Of a DNA stretch of 64,000 nucleotides, positions 45,917-54,713 are shown piece by piece; position 1 is the first letter of the stretch, and the number at the start of each line of letters is the position of its first letter. Source of the stretch: Acidovorax sp. (GTDB lineage Bacteria; Pseudomonadota; Gammaproteobacteria; Burkholderiales; Burkholderiaceae_C). The stretch lies in NCBI RefSeq assembly GCF_021287135.1, contig NZ_JAJTBB010000079.1:1-64000 (forward strand), written 5' to 3'. Under the pieces are notes generated by a model that saw only the letters and a program-made list of their open reading frames with translations, did no database searches and was not told the origin of the DNA. The position numbers were made by a program, and so were the translations under genes.

Positions 45917-46497
45917 GGTTGTTGCTCCTTCGCCGGCGCGGCCACCGACGCATCAAAACGCCCATCCACCAGCACAAACAGCATGCGGCACGGCGCGCCC
46001 GAACGGTTGGCCCACGCGTGGTTGGTGCCGCGCTGCACCACCACGCTGCCCGGGCGCAGTTGCACCTCGCCCTCGTCCAGCACCAGTGTCAGCTCGCCCT
46101 CGATCACTACGCCGTAATCCACCGATTCGGTGCGGTGCATGAGCGGGTGCGGCGAGCTGGCCTTCACCGTGGAGGCCGCAGCGTCACCGATCTGGGTGAA
46201 GGCGTCATGCATGCGTTCAGCGCCGTGGGCCAGAAACTCCGGCGTGTCTGGCGGAATGTCCACAAACCGGAAGCGCGTTCCACCCTGCGAGGGCGGCAGC
46301 ACCAGCGGGCCGAGCGTCGGGTCCGGGCCGTTGTCCACGACCGCAGGCGATTCGGACGTGTTCCACACTTCGTGGAACACCGTGCCGGGGATGGCGGCGA
46401 TCTCGACCACGGTGGGCAGCGGCCCCTCGCTGGCAATCACGGACCGACCTTGCGCGCTGTGGCCGGTGACCACACGATGGATGGTTGGAAAACCCAT
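45913..46497 (-). CDS. Cupin-domain protein
   Basis: A 194-residue protein whose C-terminal half is a single cupin: HRTESVDYGVVIEGELTLVL as motif 1 and PGSVVVQRGTNHAWANRS as motif 2. Motif 1 has one histidine and acidic residues in ligand positions. A GAGGAG site precedes the ATG. It may be an isomerase, a dioxygenase or only a binding protein. It overlaps receptor 4 by 4 bp. Confidence 0.85.
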   Translation of the reverse strand: MGFPTIHRVVTGHSAQGRSVIASEGPLPTVVEIAAIPGTVFHEVWNTSESPAVVDNGPDPTLGPLVLPPSQGGTRFRFVDIPPDTPEFLAHGAERMHDAFTQIGDAAASTVKASSPHPLMHRTESVDYGVVIEGELTLVLDEGEVQLRPGSVVVQRGTNHAWANRSGAPCRMLFVLVDGRFDASVAAPAKEQQP

Positions 46498-46512
46498 GAA
46501 CGGACTCCTCAC

Positions 46513-47310
46513 TCAATCTTCAAAAATGGCGACCGCACGCGTCCAGCCTGCCGAGGCGCCGCGGATCTTGTGGGGGAAGCAGCTGATCGTGAAACCCGTG
46601 GGCGGCAGCGCCTCCAGGTTGTGCAGCTTTTCCAGGTGGCAGTAGCCGATGTCGCGGCCGGCCTTGTGGCCCTCCCAGATCAGGGCTTTGTTGCCGGTCT
46701 CGGCCACGCGCTGGGCGGTGTATGAAAACGGTGCATCCCAGCTCCAGGCGTCGGTGCCGGTCAGGCGCACGCCGCGCTCCAGCAGGTACATGGTGGCCTC
46801 GTAGCCCATGCCGCAACCAGCGCCCAGGTAATCCTTGTGCCCGTAGCGCGAGCCGGCGCGGGTGTTGACCACCACGATGTCGAGCGGCTGCAGCGTGTGG
46901 CCGATGCGGGCGAGCTCGGCCTCCACGTCGGCAGCGGTGGCGACATAGCCATCGGGCAGGTGGCGGAAGTCCAGCTTCACCCCCGGCTGAAAGCACCATT
47001 CCAGCGGCACCTCGTCGATGGTGATGGAGGGGCGGGCGCCGCCGTTCTTGGCGTCCTGCGTGGAGTGGAAATGCCAGGGCGCGTCCAGATGGGTGCCGTT
47101 GTGCGTGGTCAGCGTGACCCACTCGGCCGCCGCGGCTTCGCCGTCGGGGTAATCATCCGGCTGCGTGCCGGGGATCATGGCCATGAACTCGGGCAGCGTG
47201 TCGGCGTGCTTCTGGTAAGTGATCTTGGGCGCCAGGGGTGGCGGGTCGGAGAGGACATCGTTTTCCAGGTAGATGGAAAGGTCCACGAAGCGGCGTTGGG
47301 GTTTGGTCAT
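46513..47310 (-). CDS. Cyclase-family (kynurenine-formamidase-like) hydrolase
   Basis: A 265-residue metal-dependent hydrolase of the cyclase family. The hallmark HNGTHLDAPWHF near residue 70 supplies the metal-binding His and Asp residues, and VVVNTRAGSRYG and the later GTDAWSWD are also typical. Relatives hydrolyse N-formylkynurenine or isatin, or open lactones. In this operon an amide or lactone-ring step is plausible. Confidence 0.88.
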   Translation of the reverse strand: MTKPQRRFVDLSIYLENDVLSDPPPLAPKITYQKHADTLPEFMAMIPGTQPDDYPDGEAAAAEWVTLTTHNGTHLDAPWHFHSTQDAKNGGARPSITIDEVPLEWCFQPGVKLDFRHLPDGYVATAADVEAELARIGHTLQPLDIVVVNTRAGSRYGHKDYLGAGCGMGYEATMYLLERGVRLTGTDAWSWDAPFSYTAQRVAETGNKALIWEGHKAGRDIGYCHLEKLHNLEALPPTGFTISCFPHKIRGASAGWTRAVAIFED

Positions 47311-47326
47311 GGCAGGGGTACAAAGC

Positions 47327-48343
47327 TCACTCGGGCACCACACCCACGGTGCGGGCGAGGGCCTGGTGGATCTGGATTTCGGATTGGTAGAACTTTTCCA
47401 GGGAGTCCAGCGACAGCGGTTCCTGGGGTTCGGTGCCGTTGGCGCGCAGAAAGCTCTGCACCTCGGGGTCGCGCAGGGCCACGCCGAAGGCCTGGTACAG
47501 GCGATGCACCGCCGCATCGGGGGTACTGCGCGCCACCAGCAGCGCGCCCCAGGCGGTGTATTCAAAGCCTTTGAGCGCCGCGGACTGCTGGCTCAAAGGC
47601 GCGACGTGCGGCAGCAGCGAAGGCGCCTTGGCGGCCGTGCTGCCGAAGGCGCGCAGCTTGCCCGTCTCCAGCATGTTCAGCGCTGCACCGCCCAGCGGCA
47701 CAAAGGACAGGTCGATCTGATTGCCCATGAGGTCCTGCACCACGGGCGGTACACCCCGGTACGGCACATGCACCAGCGGCACGCCGCACAGGCGCGCCCA
47801 CTGGGTGCCCATGAGGTGGATCATCGAGCCTTGCCCGATGTGCCCGAAGGTCAGCGGCTTGCTTGCAGCAGCCGCTTGCCGCGCCATGTCCAGCAACTGC
47901 GCGTGGCTGGTTGCTGGCATGTCGGACCGGCCTGCCAGCACGTAGCTGGTGCGCCCCAGCGTGCCGATGGGGCGCATCTGCTCGGGCTTGTACCGGGCGC
48001 TGGCCAGCGACAAAGGGGTAAGGATGGGCTCGGTCTGCGAGACCACCACCACCGTCGCACCATCGGCAGGCGCGTTCAGCATGCGCTGCACACCGATGGA
48101 GCCACCAGCGCCCGGCAGGTTCTCGATGACGATGGTTTGGCCCAGCTCCCGCTGCATCAGCGTCTGGAGCTTGCGCGCAAACACGTCGCTGGGGTTGCCG
48201 GCAGGCTGGGGCACGATGAAGCTGATGTGCCGGCCCGACTGCGCTCGGACCCACGGCGCAGCCATGCCCGCTGCAGCCGCCACCAGGCAGGCGCGACGGC
48301 TGAGCCGGGGCTGCGCCTGCACGAAGGAAGCAAGACGGCTCAT
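47327..48343 (-). CDS. Bug/TctC-family solute-binding protein (receptor 5)
   Basis: A 338-residue periplasmic receptor with a long arginine-rich leader (LSRRACLVAAAAGMAAPWVRAQ), then FIVPQPAGNPSDVFAR, IVIENLPGAGGSIG and VPYRGVPPVVQD. It diverges from the usual PYPAGG and YRGAAPA wording, so its ligand may differ from those of receptors 3 and 4. It overlaps the MFS gene by 4 bp. Confidence 0.92.
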   Translation of the reverse strand: MSRLASFVQAQPRLSRRACLVAAAAGMAAPWVRAQSGRHISFIVPQPAGNPSDVFARKLQTLMQRELGQTIVIENLPGAGGSIGVQRMLNAPADGATVVVVSQTEPILTPLSLASARYKPEQMRPIGTLGRTSYVLAGRSDMPATSHAQLLDMARQAAAASKPLTFGHIGQGSMIHLMGTQWARLCGVPLVHVPYRGVPPVVQDLMGNQIDLSFVPLGGAALNMLETGKLRAFGSTAAKAPSLLPHVAPLSQQSAALKGFEYTAWGALLVARSTPDAAVHRLYQAFGVALRDPEVQSFLRANGTEPQEPLSLDSLEKFYQSEIQIHQALARTVGVVPE

Positions 48344-49497
48344 GCCATGCCCTTCACTGCGGCAACGGTGCCTGGAGCGCGGTGAATGCGCGCAAATGCA
48401 TAGACCGCCACCGCGTCGATCGCCAGGGCGGCGACGCCCAGGCTGCCATAGCCCCAGACCTTGACCAGTGTGCCGCCCAGAATGGGGCCAATGGCCGCGC
48501 CGAACATGAGCATGGCCGGGGTGGCAGCCAGCGCCCGGCCGCTGGGGTCCAGCCGCGCCAGCACACCGAAGGCGAAGGTGTGCGTGAAGATCATCACCGC
48601 GGCAAACACGGCCGCCGCAGCGGCATAAGGCGCGAACACGGGCGAGTTCATGATCACCACCACCAGCAAGGCTTGCAGGGCGGGCCCCGCCAACAGCACG
48701 TTGCGGGCCGCCCAGCGCTTTTCCAGCACGGCGGCCAGCGCCGCAGGGAAGAGGTTGACCACACCCAGCGCGATGAGCACGCCAGTGACGGCCTGCAGCC
48801 CGTAGCCCCGGTCGCTGCCCACGCGCTCCAGAAAGCTGAAGGTCATGGATTGCACCAACCCCAGGGCCGCAATGCCTGCCACGCCCCACCAGACGGCTGC
48901 GGGCAGCGGCGCTGCATGCGCCCGGGAAAGCTCCGCACCGGCGGTGTCAGGTGCGGGAAACGCCACTGCCGCAGCCACCGCGCCCACGGCCATGACACCG
49001 GCAAACACCTGGAACAGCACCGGCCCGCCCTGCTGCGCCACCAGCACCGGTGTGCCGCCGAGGAACACGATGGCAAACACGCCCAGCGCCATGCCCACCA
49101 GGGCGAACATGCGGTGGGGGTTCTGGCTGCGGGCGATGGTGCCGTGCGTCACGCTCAGGGCCGCACCCGCCGCCACCCCGGCAACGGCGTGCAACAACGC
49201 CAGCAACGCGAACTGGTGCGTGGTGGAAGCCGCGGCAAACGCCACGGCGGCGCAAGCAAACCCCACGGTAGCCACGCTGCGCCCGCGCAGCAGCTGGAAG
49301 AACGGCGCCAGCACCAGGCTGGCCGCAACCGCCCCAGCCAGGAACAAGGTGGCCAGCAGGCCCGCCTGCTGCGGGTCGAAGCGGTACACCGAGATCAGCG
49401 TGCCCACCCACACCGGCAACGCGACCAGGTCGACCATGCCCGCGCAGTGGCCCACCATCAGGGCCACGCGGCCCCGCAGCGAATTGGTTGTGATCAT
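48340..49497 (-). CDS. MFS transporter of the catabolic operon
   Basis: A 385-residue, 12-segment major facilitator. The loop after TM2 is weakly conserved, and the protein is short with hardly any soluble parts. Position between the hydroxylase and receptor 5 suggests uptake or efflux of the operon's substrate. Subfamily not determined. Confidence 0.85.
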   Translation of the reverse strand: MITTNSLRGRVALMVGHCAGMVDLVALPVWVGTLISVYRFDPQQAGLLATLFLAGAVAASLVLAPFFQLLRGRSVATVGFACAAVAFAAASTTHQFALLALLHAVAGVAAGAALSVTHGTIARSQNPHRMFALVGMALGVFAIVFLGGTPVLVAQQGGPVLFQVFAGVMAVGAVAAAVAFPAPDTAGAELSRAHAAPLPAAVWWGVAGIAALGLVQSMTFSFLERVGSDRGYGLQAVTGVLIALGVVNLFPAALAAVLEKRWAARNVLLAGPALQALLVVVIMNSPVFAPYAAAAAVFAAVMIFTHTFAFGVLARLDPSGRALAATPAMLMFGAAIGPILGGTLVKVWGYGSLGVAALAIDAVAVYAFARIHRAPGTVAAVKGMA

Positions 49498-49509
49498 GGC
49501 GGCCTCGCT

Positions 49510-50994
49510 TCAGATGGGCTCGGCCAGCGCCACGAGGGACTCTCGCATGATGCGCGAGTGCTCTTCCTTGTCGCCGCCTTCGATCTCGATCTCGCCCAGG
49601 CGCGCCGAGTTCTCCACCACCATGCGGCAGCGCTCCCAGCGGCGGTTTTCAAAGGCCGCCAATGCGGCCGGCACGTCGCCCCCAGCCTGCGCCAGCTCAT
49701 CGGCCAGCACCAGCGCGTCCTCGATGCCGATGCACGCGCCCGATGCCAGGTGGGGCGTGGTGGCATGCACCGTGTCGCCAATCAGCGCCACCCGGCCGCG
49801 GGACCAGGGACGGGGCATGAGCAGCCCTTCCAGCGGGCGGTACACGATCTGGGAGTCGGGGCCGATCTGGCTGCGGATGGCCTGGAGTGTGGGCGCGGCA
49901 AAGCCGTCCAGCAGCGCGCGCAGGGTGTCCACGAACGTTGCGGGATCCACATGGTCGTTGGTGGGGCGCGGCTCGGTGACGAAGAGGTACATCTCGGTCT
50001 TGGAGACCGGGTTCACGCCGGGTTTGATCCGGGGGCCCAGCCACATCGTGGCCGTTTCGATCTCCGGTGGCCGGGGCAGCACGGCGCGCCACACCGCCTG
50101 GCCGCTGTAGCGCGGCCGGGGCGCGTTTTCAAACACGGTCTCGCGCACCTTGGAGTAGAGCCCGTCCGCGCCGATCACCAGGTCATAGCGCTGGCGCTGG
50201 CCGTCGGTGAAAGTCACCTGCACCCCGTCGGCCTCCTGGTCGATGGCCGAGAAGGTGCAGCCCAGGCGCACATGGGCACCCGCCGCGCGGGTGGCCTCGG
50301 CCAGGATGCGGGCCAGCACCGGGCGCAGGATGGCGCCGCCGCCCGGCACATCGCCGCCCGCCAGGCGCGGGGTGGGCAGCGTCGCCACCAGGGGGCCATG
50401 GGGCAGGTGCAGGTTCACGCCGTCCGAGGCGTTGCCTTGCGCCAGAAAGGCTTCCAGAACACCAAGGCGCCGCAGCGCCCGCAGCGTGGCGCCGCCCAGG
50501 CTGATGCCGGCGCCATAGCTGCGCCAGCCGGGATCGATCTCGACGATGTCCACCTGGGCGCCCTGCTTGCGCAGTTCAATGGCCGCGGCCATGCCGGAAA
50601 AGCCGCCGCCGATGACCAGGATGCGGTGGGAAGAAAGGCTCATGGGTTTGTCTCCTTGTTCATTTTTTGGGTTCGCCAGATGGACCTCGCCATCGGCTTG
50701 CAGGACCAGCGGCACGGGGGTGAGCGCATCGCCCAGGCACGGCCCCAGGGTGCACACCCCGGTGGCGATGTCGAACAGCGCGCCATGGGCCGCGCAGACG
50801 ATGCGGTCACCGGCCGCGTTCAAGTACCGGTCCTTGCGCCATGCCATCGGAACGCCATGGTGAGGACAGGCGTTGGCATAGGCATGCAACCGCGGGCCCT
50901 GCCGCACGACGATGACCGTGTCCTGGCCGTGGCCTGCGGGGTCAAAGCCCCGCGATTCGCCGTCGGGCAGGTCGCTCCAGTGGCAGAGCTTCAT
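49510..50994 (-). CDS. Rieske ferredoxin and FAD hydroxylase in one open frame
   Basis: One 494-residue frame. Residues 1-110 are a Rieske-type 2Fe-2S domain with ligands C43, H45, C67 and H70 (CPHHG, CAAHG). Residues 118-494 are a complete flavoprotein hydroxylase of the salicylate/PHBH type, with GGGFSGMAAA, GADGLYSKVR and LIGDTVHATTP. The second part begins with its own ATG at 50643, preceded by a perfect AAGGAG site, as if it were a separate gene. The two are joined only because an A6 tract lacks one A (see the junction entry). The products may be a fusion, two proteins or both. The likely role is ring hydroxylation, the first step of the operon's pathway. Confidence 0.85.
   Translation of the reverse strand: MKLCHWSDLPDGESRGFDPAGHGQDTVIVVRQGPRLHAYANACPHHGVPMAWRKDRYLNAAGDRIVCAAHGALFDIATGVCTLGPCLGDALTPVPLVLQADGEVHLANPKNEQGDKPMSLSSHRILVIGGGFSGMAAAIELRKQGAQVDIVEIDPGWRSYGAGISLGGATLRALRRLGVLEAFLAQGNASDGVNLHLPHGPLVATLPTPRLAGGDVPGGGAILRPVLARILAEATRAAGAHVRLGCTFSAIDQEADGVQVTFTDGQRQRYDLVIGADGLYSKVRETVFENAPRPRYSGQAVWRAVLPRPPEIETATMWLGPRIKPGVNPVSKTEMYLFVTEPRPTNDHVDPATFVDTLRALLDGFAAPTLQAIRSQIGPDSQIVYRPLEGLLMPRPWSRGRVALIGDTVHATTPHLASGACIGIEDALVLADELAQAGGDVPAALAAFENRRWERCRMVVENSARLGEIEIEGGDKEEHSRIMRESLVALAEPI
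50641..50668 (-). promoter_or_regulatory. Internal ribosome site and A6 slippery tract at the Rieske/FAD junction
   Basis: Reading the minus strand: CCC, six A, TGAAC, then AAGGAGACAAACCC and ATG. In the open frame this is Pro-Lys-Asn-Glu-Gln-Gly-Asp-Lys-Pro-Met. With seven A, or after a -1 slip on the tract, the frame ends at once in TGA after Pro-Lys-Lys. The ribosome site would then serve a separate hydroxylase gene. Confidence 0.7.
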
Positions 50995-51003
50995 GGTGCG
51001 CGT

Positions 51004-51945
51004 TCAACGGGGTGCCTGCGTGGGGGCGGGGCCGGAGGGCGCCCACTTCTCGCGATGCTGGAACAGGAACAGCTGAGAGGCATCGGCGCTCATCGGGACC
51101 TCGCGCGGTGCCCAGTTGTCGTCGTGAAGGTCCATGTCCGCGTCGTATTCGACGTGGCAGCCCAGGGGCGAGTTGAAGTACCAGAACCAGTTGCTGCCGA
51201 ACTTGTGCCGCCCCGGTCCCCAGAAGCTCTGGTAGCCCTTTTCCGCGAAGCGGGTGCCGGCCAGCAGCACGTCGGTGGGGCCGCCCATGTGGAAGGTGAA
51301 ATGCTCGCAGCCTTTCATGAACGGGGGCGTCTGGATCATGAACAGCGTGTGGTGGTCTTGCGTGCCCGCAGGGCGCAGGAAGGGGCCGACACCGGTGAAA
51401 CGGTCTGTGCAGACAAAACCCAGGCGGGCGTAAAACGCCTCGGCCTTGGCCGTGTCCGGCACGAAGTACACGACATGCGACAGCGAGCGGGGGCGCGCCA
51501 GCATGTCGGGTGACAGGCCCAGCGCGTTGGGCGCCCGCTGCGGCGCGGCCCCAGGGGCGTTGACGGGCTCCGCAGGCAACGAAAGCGGCTTGCGCACGGT
51601 GACCTGGAACGCGAGGGCAAAGCCCAGGTCGTCCGTGGTGCGCAGCACGCCGCCCTGGCGCACCACCGCGCGGTCGCGGGCCAGTTCGGCCTCGATGGCG
51701 TCGAGCGTGGCCGTGTCGGCCACGCCGTACACGGTCTCGCGCAGCAGGCTGGCCGTGCCCAGCGGGGGCGGCAGCGCCGGATCGTCCTGGGCGCGGATCT
51801 CCACGGCCGTGCCGTCCAGGGCTTCGAAGCGCCCGCCTTGTGCCGTCACCCCGACCGGGGTCAGCCCGTAGTCCGTCAGGTACTGCGCGCAGGCGGCGAT
51901 GTCGTCCACGCCAAAAACCAGCGCGTCGGGTCCAATGATGTTCAT
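51004..51945 (-). CDS. VOC-fold extradiol dioxygenase
   Basis: A 313-residue two-domain vicinal-oxygen-chelate protein of the type I extradiol dioxygenase group. Candidate Fe(II) ligands are His in LSHVVYFV, His in CEHFTFHMGG and Glu in CHVEYDAD, the usual His-His-Glu order of the C-terminal domain. It would cleave a catechol next to the hydroxyls. The next gene in the order of transcription is the hydroxylase that could make that catechol. AAAGGAC precedes the ATG. Confidence 0.86.
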   Translation of the reverse strand: MNIIGPDALVFGVDDIAACAQYLTDYGLTPVGVTAQGGRFEALDGTAVEIRAQDDPALPPPLGTASLLRETVYGVADTATLDAIEAELARDRAVVRQGGVLRTTDDLGFALAFQVTVRKPLSLPAEPVNAPGAAPQRAPNALGLSPDMLARPRSLSHVVYFVPDTAKAEAFYARLGFVCTDRFTGVGPFLRPAGTQDHHTLFMIQTPPFMKGCEHFTFHMGGPTDVLLAGTRFAEKGYQSFWGPGRHKFGSNWFWYFNSPLGCHVEYDADMDLHDDNWAPREVPMSADASQLFLFQHREKWAPSGPAPTQAPR

Positions 51946-51991
51946 CTCTTGTCCTTTGTGTTGTCGGTGGTGCGGTTGGGCTTCCAGCGCT

Positions 51992-53155
51992 TCAGGCGGT
52001 GTGTCCGCCCAGGACTTCTGCCACCCAGTCTGCGATGTAGTGGCCCGCATTGATGCTGTTGTCGAAGCTCGCGTGCTGCGAGCCGCCTTCGCGGTCGGTG
52101 AATACCTTGAGTTCGCGGCGCGGGCTGTTGACCAACTGCTCGTAGGTGCGGTGCGCCCACTTGAGCGGGATCTGCGAATCGTGCTCGCCATGCGTCACCA
52201 GGAACGGCACACGGATCTTCTCGACCACGCCATCCAGGTGCACGTTCTGGGCGATCCGCATGAAGTCGTCGATGTCCTTGGCGCCCCACACCCAGCACAC
52301 ATGGGCCCAGTAGTGCGGCACCGGAAAGTCACCCTCTTTCTGCAACCGGCGTTCCTGCACGTCGCGCCAGTCGTGGTTCGCGCCCCAGGCCACGCCGCAG
52401 GCAAAGCGCGGCTCCATCGCCACGCTGCGCGGGCAGTAGTAGCCGCCCAGGGACACACCTTCGCAGCCGATGCGCTTCGGGTCCACGGCGGGGTGTTGCT
52501 CCAGCCAGTCCACCACACGGCTGGCCCAGTGTTCGGTGTCGTACCGCGCCGTGAGCCCCTGCAGGCGCAGCGCCTCGCCGGTGCCCGGCTGGTCCACCAC
52601 CAGGGAGGACACGCCGCGCTGGGCGAGCCACACAGGCAAGCCGACCAGGTGCTTCATTTCCTTGGTGGAGTCCAGGCCGTTGAGCTGCACCAGAATCGGC
52701 GCCCGCTCGCCCGGCTGGAGCCCTTTGGCGGGGTAGTACAGGGCGGACAGGTGGGTGCCCTCGTACGGAATTTCCACGCGTTCTACCGGATCGCCCAGCA
52801 GGGCCGAGCCTTTGAGGAACAGCTCCAGTTCACGGCGGTAGATCGCCAGGCGTCCCGGGGCGTTGTGCGCCTGCAGCCGCTCGGCCGTGATCAGGTAGCC
52901 CGAAGCGCGCCGGTATTTCTCACCCGCCGAAAGCATGCGCCCCCGGGCTTCGTCTTCTTCGGCCAGCCCGCAGAGCTTGTCGGCCATGCGCACCCAGGTG
53001 TCGCGAAAGGCCTGCGTGCCGGCAGCATCCGGGGCCTTGGCGGCCTCTTGCAGGGGGGCGCACATCTCCTCGATTTCGCCGATGCGCGCGCCCATTTCAA
53101 TGGCGAGATCGACGGACAGGTTCCAAACGTAGTTGGTGGGGAAATACTTGAACAT
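51992..53155 (-). CDS. Alpha/beta hydrolase with helical N-terminal domain (DHPON-hydrolase/FrsA-like)
   Basis: A 387-residue hydrolase. Residues ~1-125 are helical and 130-387 are the alpha/beta fold. The nucleophile elbow is EGVSLGG with S235, the oxyanion area is QLNGLDSTKEM, and a GEHDSQIP aspartate and late SQHASFD histidine could complete the triad. This two-part form is seen in 2,6-dihydroxypseudooxynicotine hydrolase and relatives, which cut C-C bonds. Placed beside an extradiol dioxygenase, it is a good candidate for hydrolysis of the meta-cleavage product. Confidence 0.85.
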   Translation of the reverse strand: MFKYFPTNYVWNLSVDLAIEMGARIGEIEEMCAPLQEAAKAPDAAGTQAFRDTWVRMADKLCGLAEEDEARGRMLSAGEKYRRASGYLITAERLQAHNAPGRLAIYRRELELFLKGSALLGDPVERVEIPYEGTHLSALYYPAKGLQPGERAPILVQLNGLDSTKEMKHLVGLPVWLAQRGVSSLVVDQPGTGEALRLQGLTARYDTEHWASRVVDWLEQHPAVDPKRIGCEGVSLGGYYCPRSVAMEPRFACGVAWGANHDWRDVQERRLQKEGDFPVPHYWAHVCWVWGAKDIDDFMRIAQNVHLDGVVEKIRVPFLVTHGEHDSQIPLKWAHRTYEQLVNSPRRELKVFTDREGGSQHASFDNSINAGHYIADWVAEVLGGHTA

Positions 53156-53166
53156 CTCATTCAAAC

Positions 53167-53655
53167 TCAGGGTTGGGAACTGCGGGGGCGCGGCGTGATG
53201 CCGATGCTGGCGAAGAAGCGGGCCGTGGCAGCGTCCGTGAAATCCGGCACAAAGCGGAAGGCGCGGATCCGGCCCCCTTCGATGCGCAGCACATCGCTGC
53301 CGACGATGCGCTCCACGCCTGCCTTGTCGTACAGCGGGCTGCGCACCTCCAGCCGGGCGGACAACTCGCTGGCGCCCGCCTCGACCGAAAGCACCGTGAG
53401 CCGGGCGCGCGGCTGCACCACGGTCTGGTCGATGTAGAACGCCAGGCACGCCGCGTTGTCCATTTGCGCGGTGCAGGCCGGATAGTCCGACCGCTCGACA
53501 TCCGGGGCGATCAACGCGCGCACGGCCGCCATGTCGGCCGCGTGCACGGCCTGCACGTAGCGCTCGAACACCGCCTGTGGCTCGGCGGGCGTGGCCGCAT
53601 GGGCCAACGCGCAGGCGGCAAGCAGCGGGGACGCAATCAGGGATTTCTTGGTCAT
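53167..53655 (-). CDS. Secreted NTF2-like (SnoaL-type) protein
   Basis: A 162-residue protein with a signal peptide ending ALAHA and one NTF2-like domain (PQAVFERYVQAVHAADMAAVRALIAPD, then FRFVPDFTDAATARFFAS). Two cysteines in ACTAQMDNAAC may form a disulfide. Export is unusual for a catalytic SnoaL fold, so a binding role in the periplasm is likely. It is the second gene of the operon. Confidence 0.78.
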   Translation of the reverse strand: MTKKSLIASPLLAACALAHAATPAEPQAVFERYVQAVHAADMAAVRALIAPDVERSDYPACTAQMDNAACLAFYIDQTVVQPRARLTVLSVEAGASELSARLEVRSPLYDKAGVERIVGSDVLRIEGGRIRAFRFVPDFTDAATARFFASIGITPRPRSSQP

Positions 53656-53680
53656 GGTGTGCCGTGCGGAATGTGCGAAG

Positions 53681-54592
53681 TCAGTGCTTGATCCAAAGCG
53701 GAATGGCGATCCCGATGCCCAGGATGTTGTTCTTGGTGGTGTTGGCCGCATACACGCCGCGCTGGTAGTTCAGGCTCACGCTGAAGGGGCCGGCGTTGTA
53801 GTTGAGCGAGGGCCCCAGGGCAAAGCTGCGGGCGCGGTTACCCTGCAGGGTGGCGCCGCCCTGCCGGTCGTCGGTGAACTGGTTGAGGTAGGAGCCCACC
53901 ATGCCGAACTTCCACGGGCCGGCGTTCCAGCCGGCCGTGAATTCGCCCGCATAGCCATTGCCCGAGCGGTAGTGGGTGGTGCTGTTTTCACGGTTCACCA
54001 TCAGACGGTTGATGAAGCCGACATCCAGTCCGCTCGGATCGTTGTGGCGGAACGCAAGTACCGGCTGGATGGAGGTGTAGCCGGTGGAGACGCTGGGCCG
54101 GTGCGGGTCGTAAGAGCCGTTGGGCAATGCGATATCCAGGCCCGCCACGGCATAGGCGCTGTCCGTCAGGCTCCAGCGCAGCACGGCGGGCGTGACGGTG
54201 AGGTTGGCCACCCCGTTGTGCCGTTCGCTGTGGCCGGCAACGTCGGTGCGCAATGAGACGGCCGGAATCACCAGCTGCGAATACAGGCGAGCGCCCAGCA
54301 CCGTCGTGTCGTAGGCCGCCAGCAGCCGCGTGGTGGCCGAGGTCGCGCTCATCTTGAACGGGATGGGGCGCTTGTCGCCGTGGTTGTCATAGAGACCGCT
54401 GGACGACGTGTGGTGCACCTGCTCCAGCAAAAACAACCCGGGAATGGGGGGCAAACCGGCCACGTATTCCCCGGTGGAACCGACCGGGAAGGGCGACACG
54501 CCCCCTTCGAAAGCCTGGGCACCGGAGGCGCCCAGCAGGCTCAGCAACATGCAGCCCGCAGCCTGCGCGGCGCGGGAAAATTCCGTCTTCAT
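53681..54592 (-). CDS. Outer-membrane channel, phenol-degradation MetA-pathway type
   Basis: A 303-residue protein with a signal peptide ending GAQAFEGG, followed by about twelve amphipathic beta strands and ending in IPLWIKH. This is the form of the 'MetA-pathway of phenol degradation' family (PF13557), which is found in aromatic-compound gene clusters and probably lets hydrophobic substrates through the outer membrane. It is the first gene of the operon, after a strong AAGGAG site. The divergent LysR gene is 258 bp away. Confidence 0.86.
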   Translation of the reverse strand: MKTEFSRAAQAAGCMLLSLLGASGAQAFEGGVSPFPVGSTGEYVAGLPPIPGLFLLEQVHHTSSSGLYDNHGDKRPIPFKMSATSATTRLLAAYDTTVLGARLYSQLVIPAVSLRTDVAGHSERHNGVANLTVTPAVLRWSLTDSAYAVAGLDIALPNGSYDPHRPSVSTGYTSIQPVLAFRHNDPSGLDVGFINRLMVNRENSTTHYRSGNGYAGEFTAGWNAGPWKFGMVGSYLNQFTDDRQGGATLQGNRARSFALGPSLNYNAGPFSVSLNYQRGVYAANTTKNNILGIGIAIPLWIKH

Positions 54593-54615
54593 CGTTGTCT
54601 CCTTGTTCTACGCAA

Positions 54616-54638
54616 CCAGCCAGGCTGGGCGTTTTTTT
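54616..54638 (+). terminator. Possible plus-strand terminator in the operon leader
   Basis: CCAGC-CAG-GCTGG, then GCG and seven T. The T-run is on the plus strand, so it would stop transcription coming out of the operon toward the LysR gene, not the operon itself. The stem is short. Confidence 0.4.
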
Positions 54639-54713
54639 GCTTTGCTCGACAGGGCCCCCGGTAGCACGGGGAGCCCTCATCGGGGTCTGCCAAGTGGCAG
54701 GACGGGAGCGAGA

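Noticed and set aside
48382-51513. A 1043-residue plus-strand open frame across the MFS, hydroxylase and dioxygenase genes
   Set aside because: It runs antisense to three well-recognised genes and has low-complexity His/Gln/Arg composition. A mirror of codon bias, not a gene.
41218-54592. The 14-gene operon as a horizontally acquired island
   Set aside because: No integrase, tRNA end, direct repeats or clear composition change can be seen by eye. GC content and codon use look like the surroundings.
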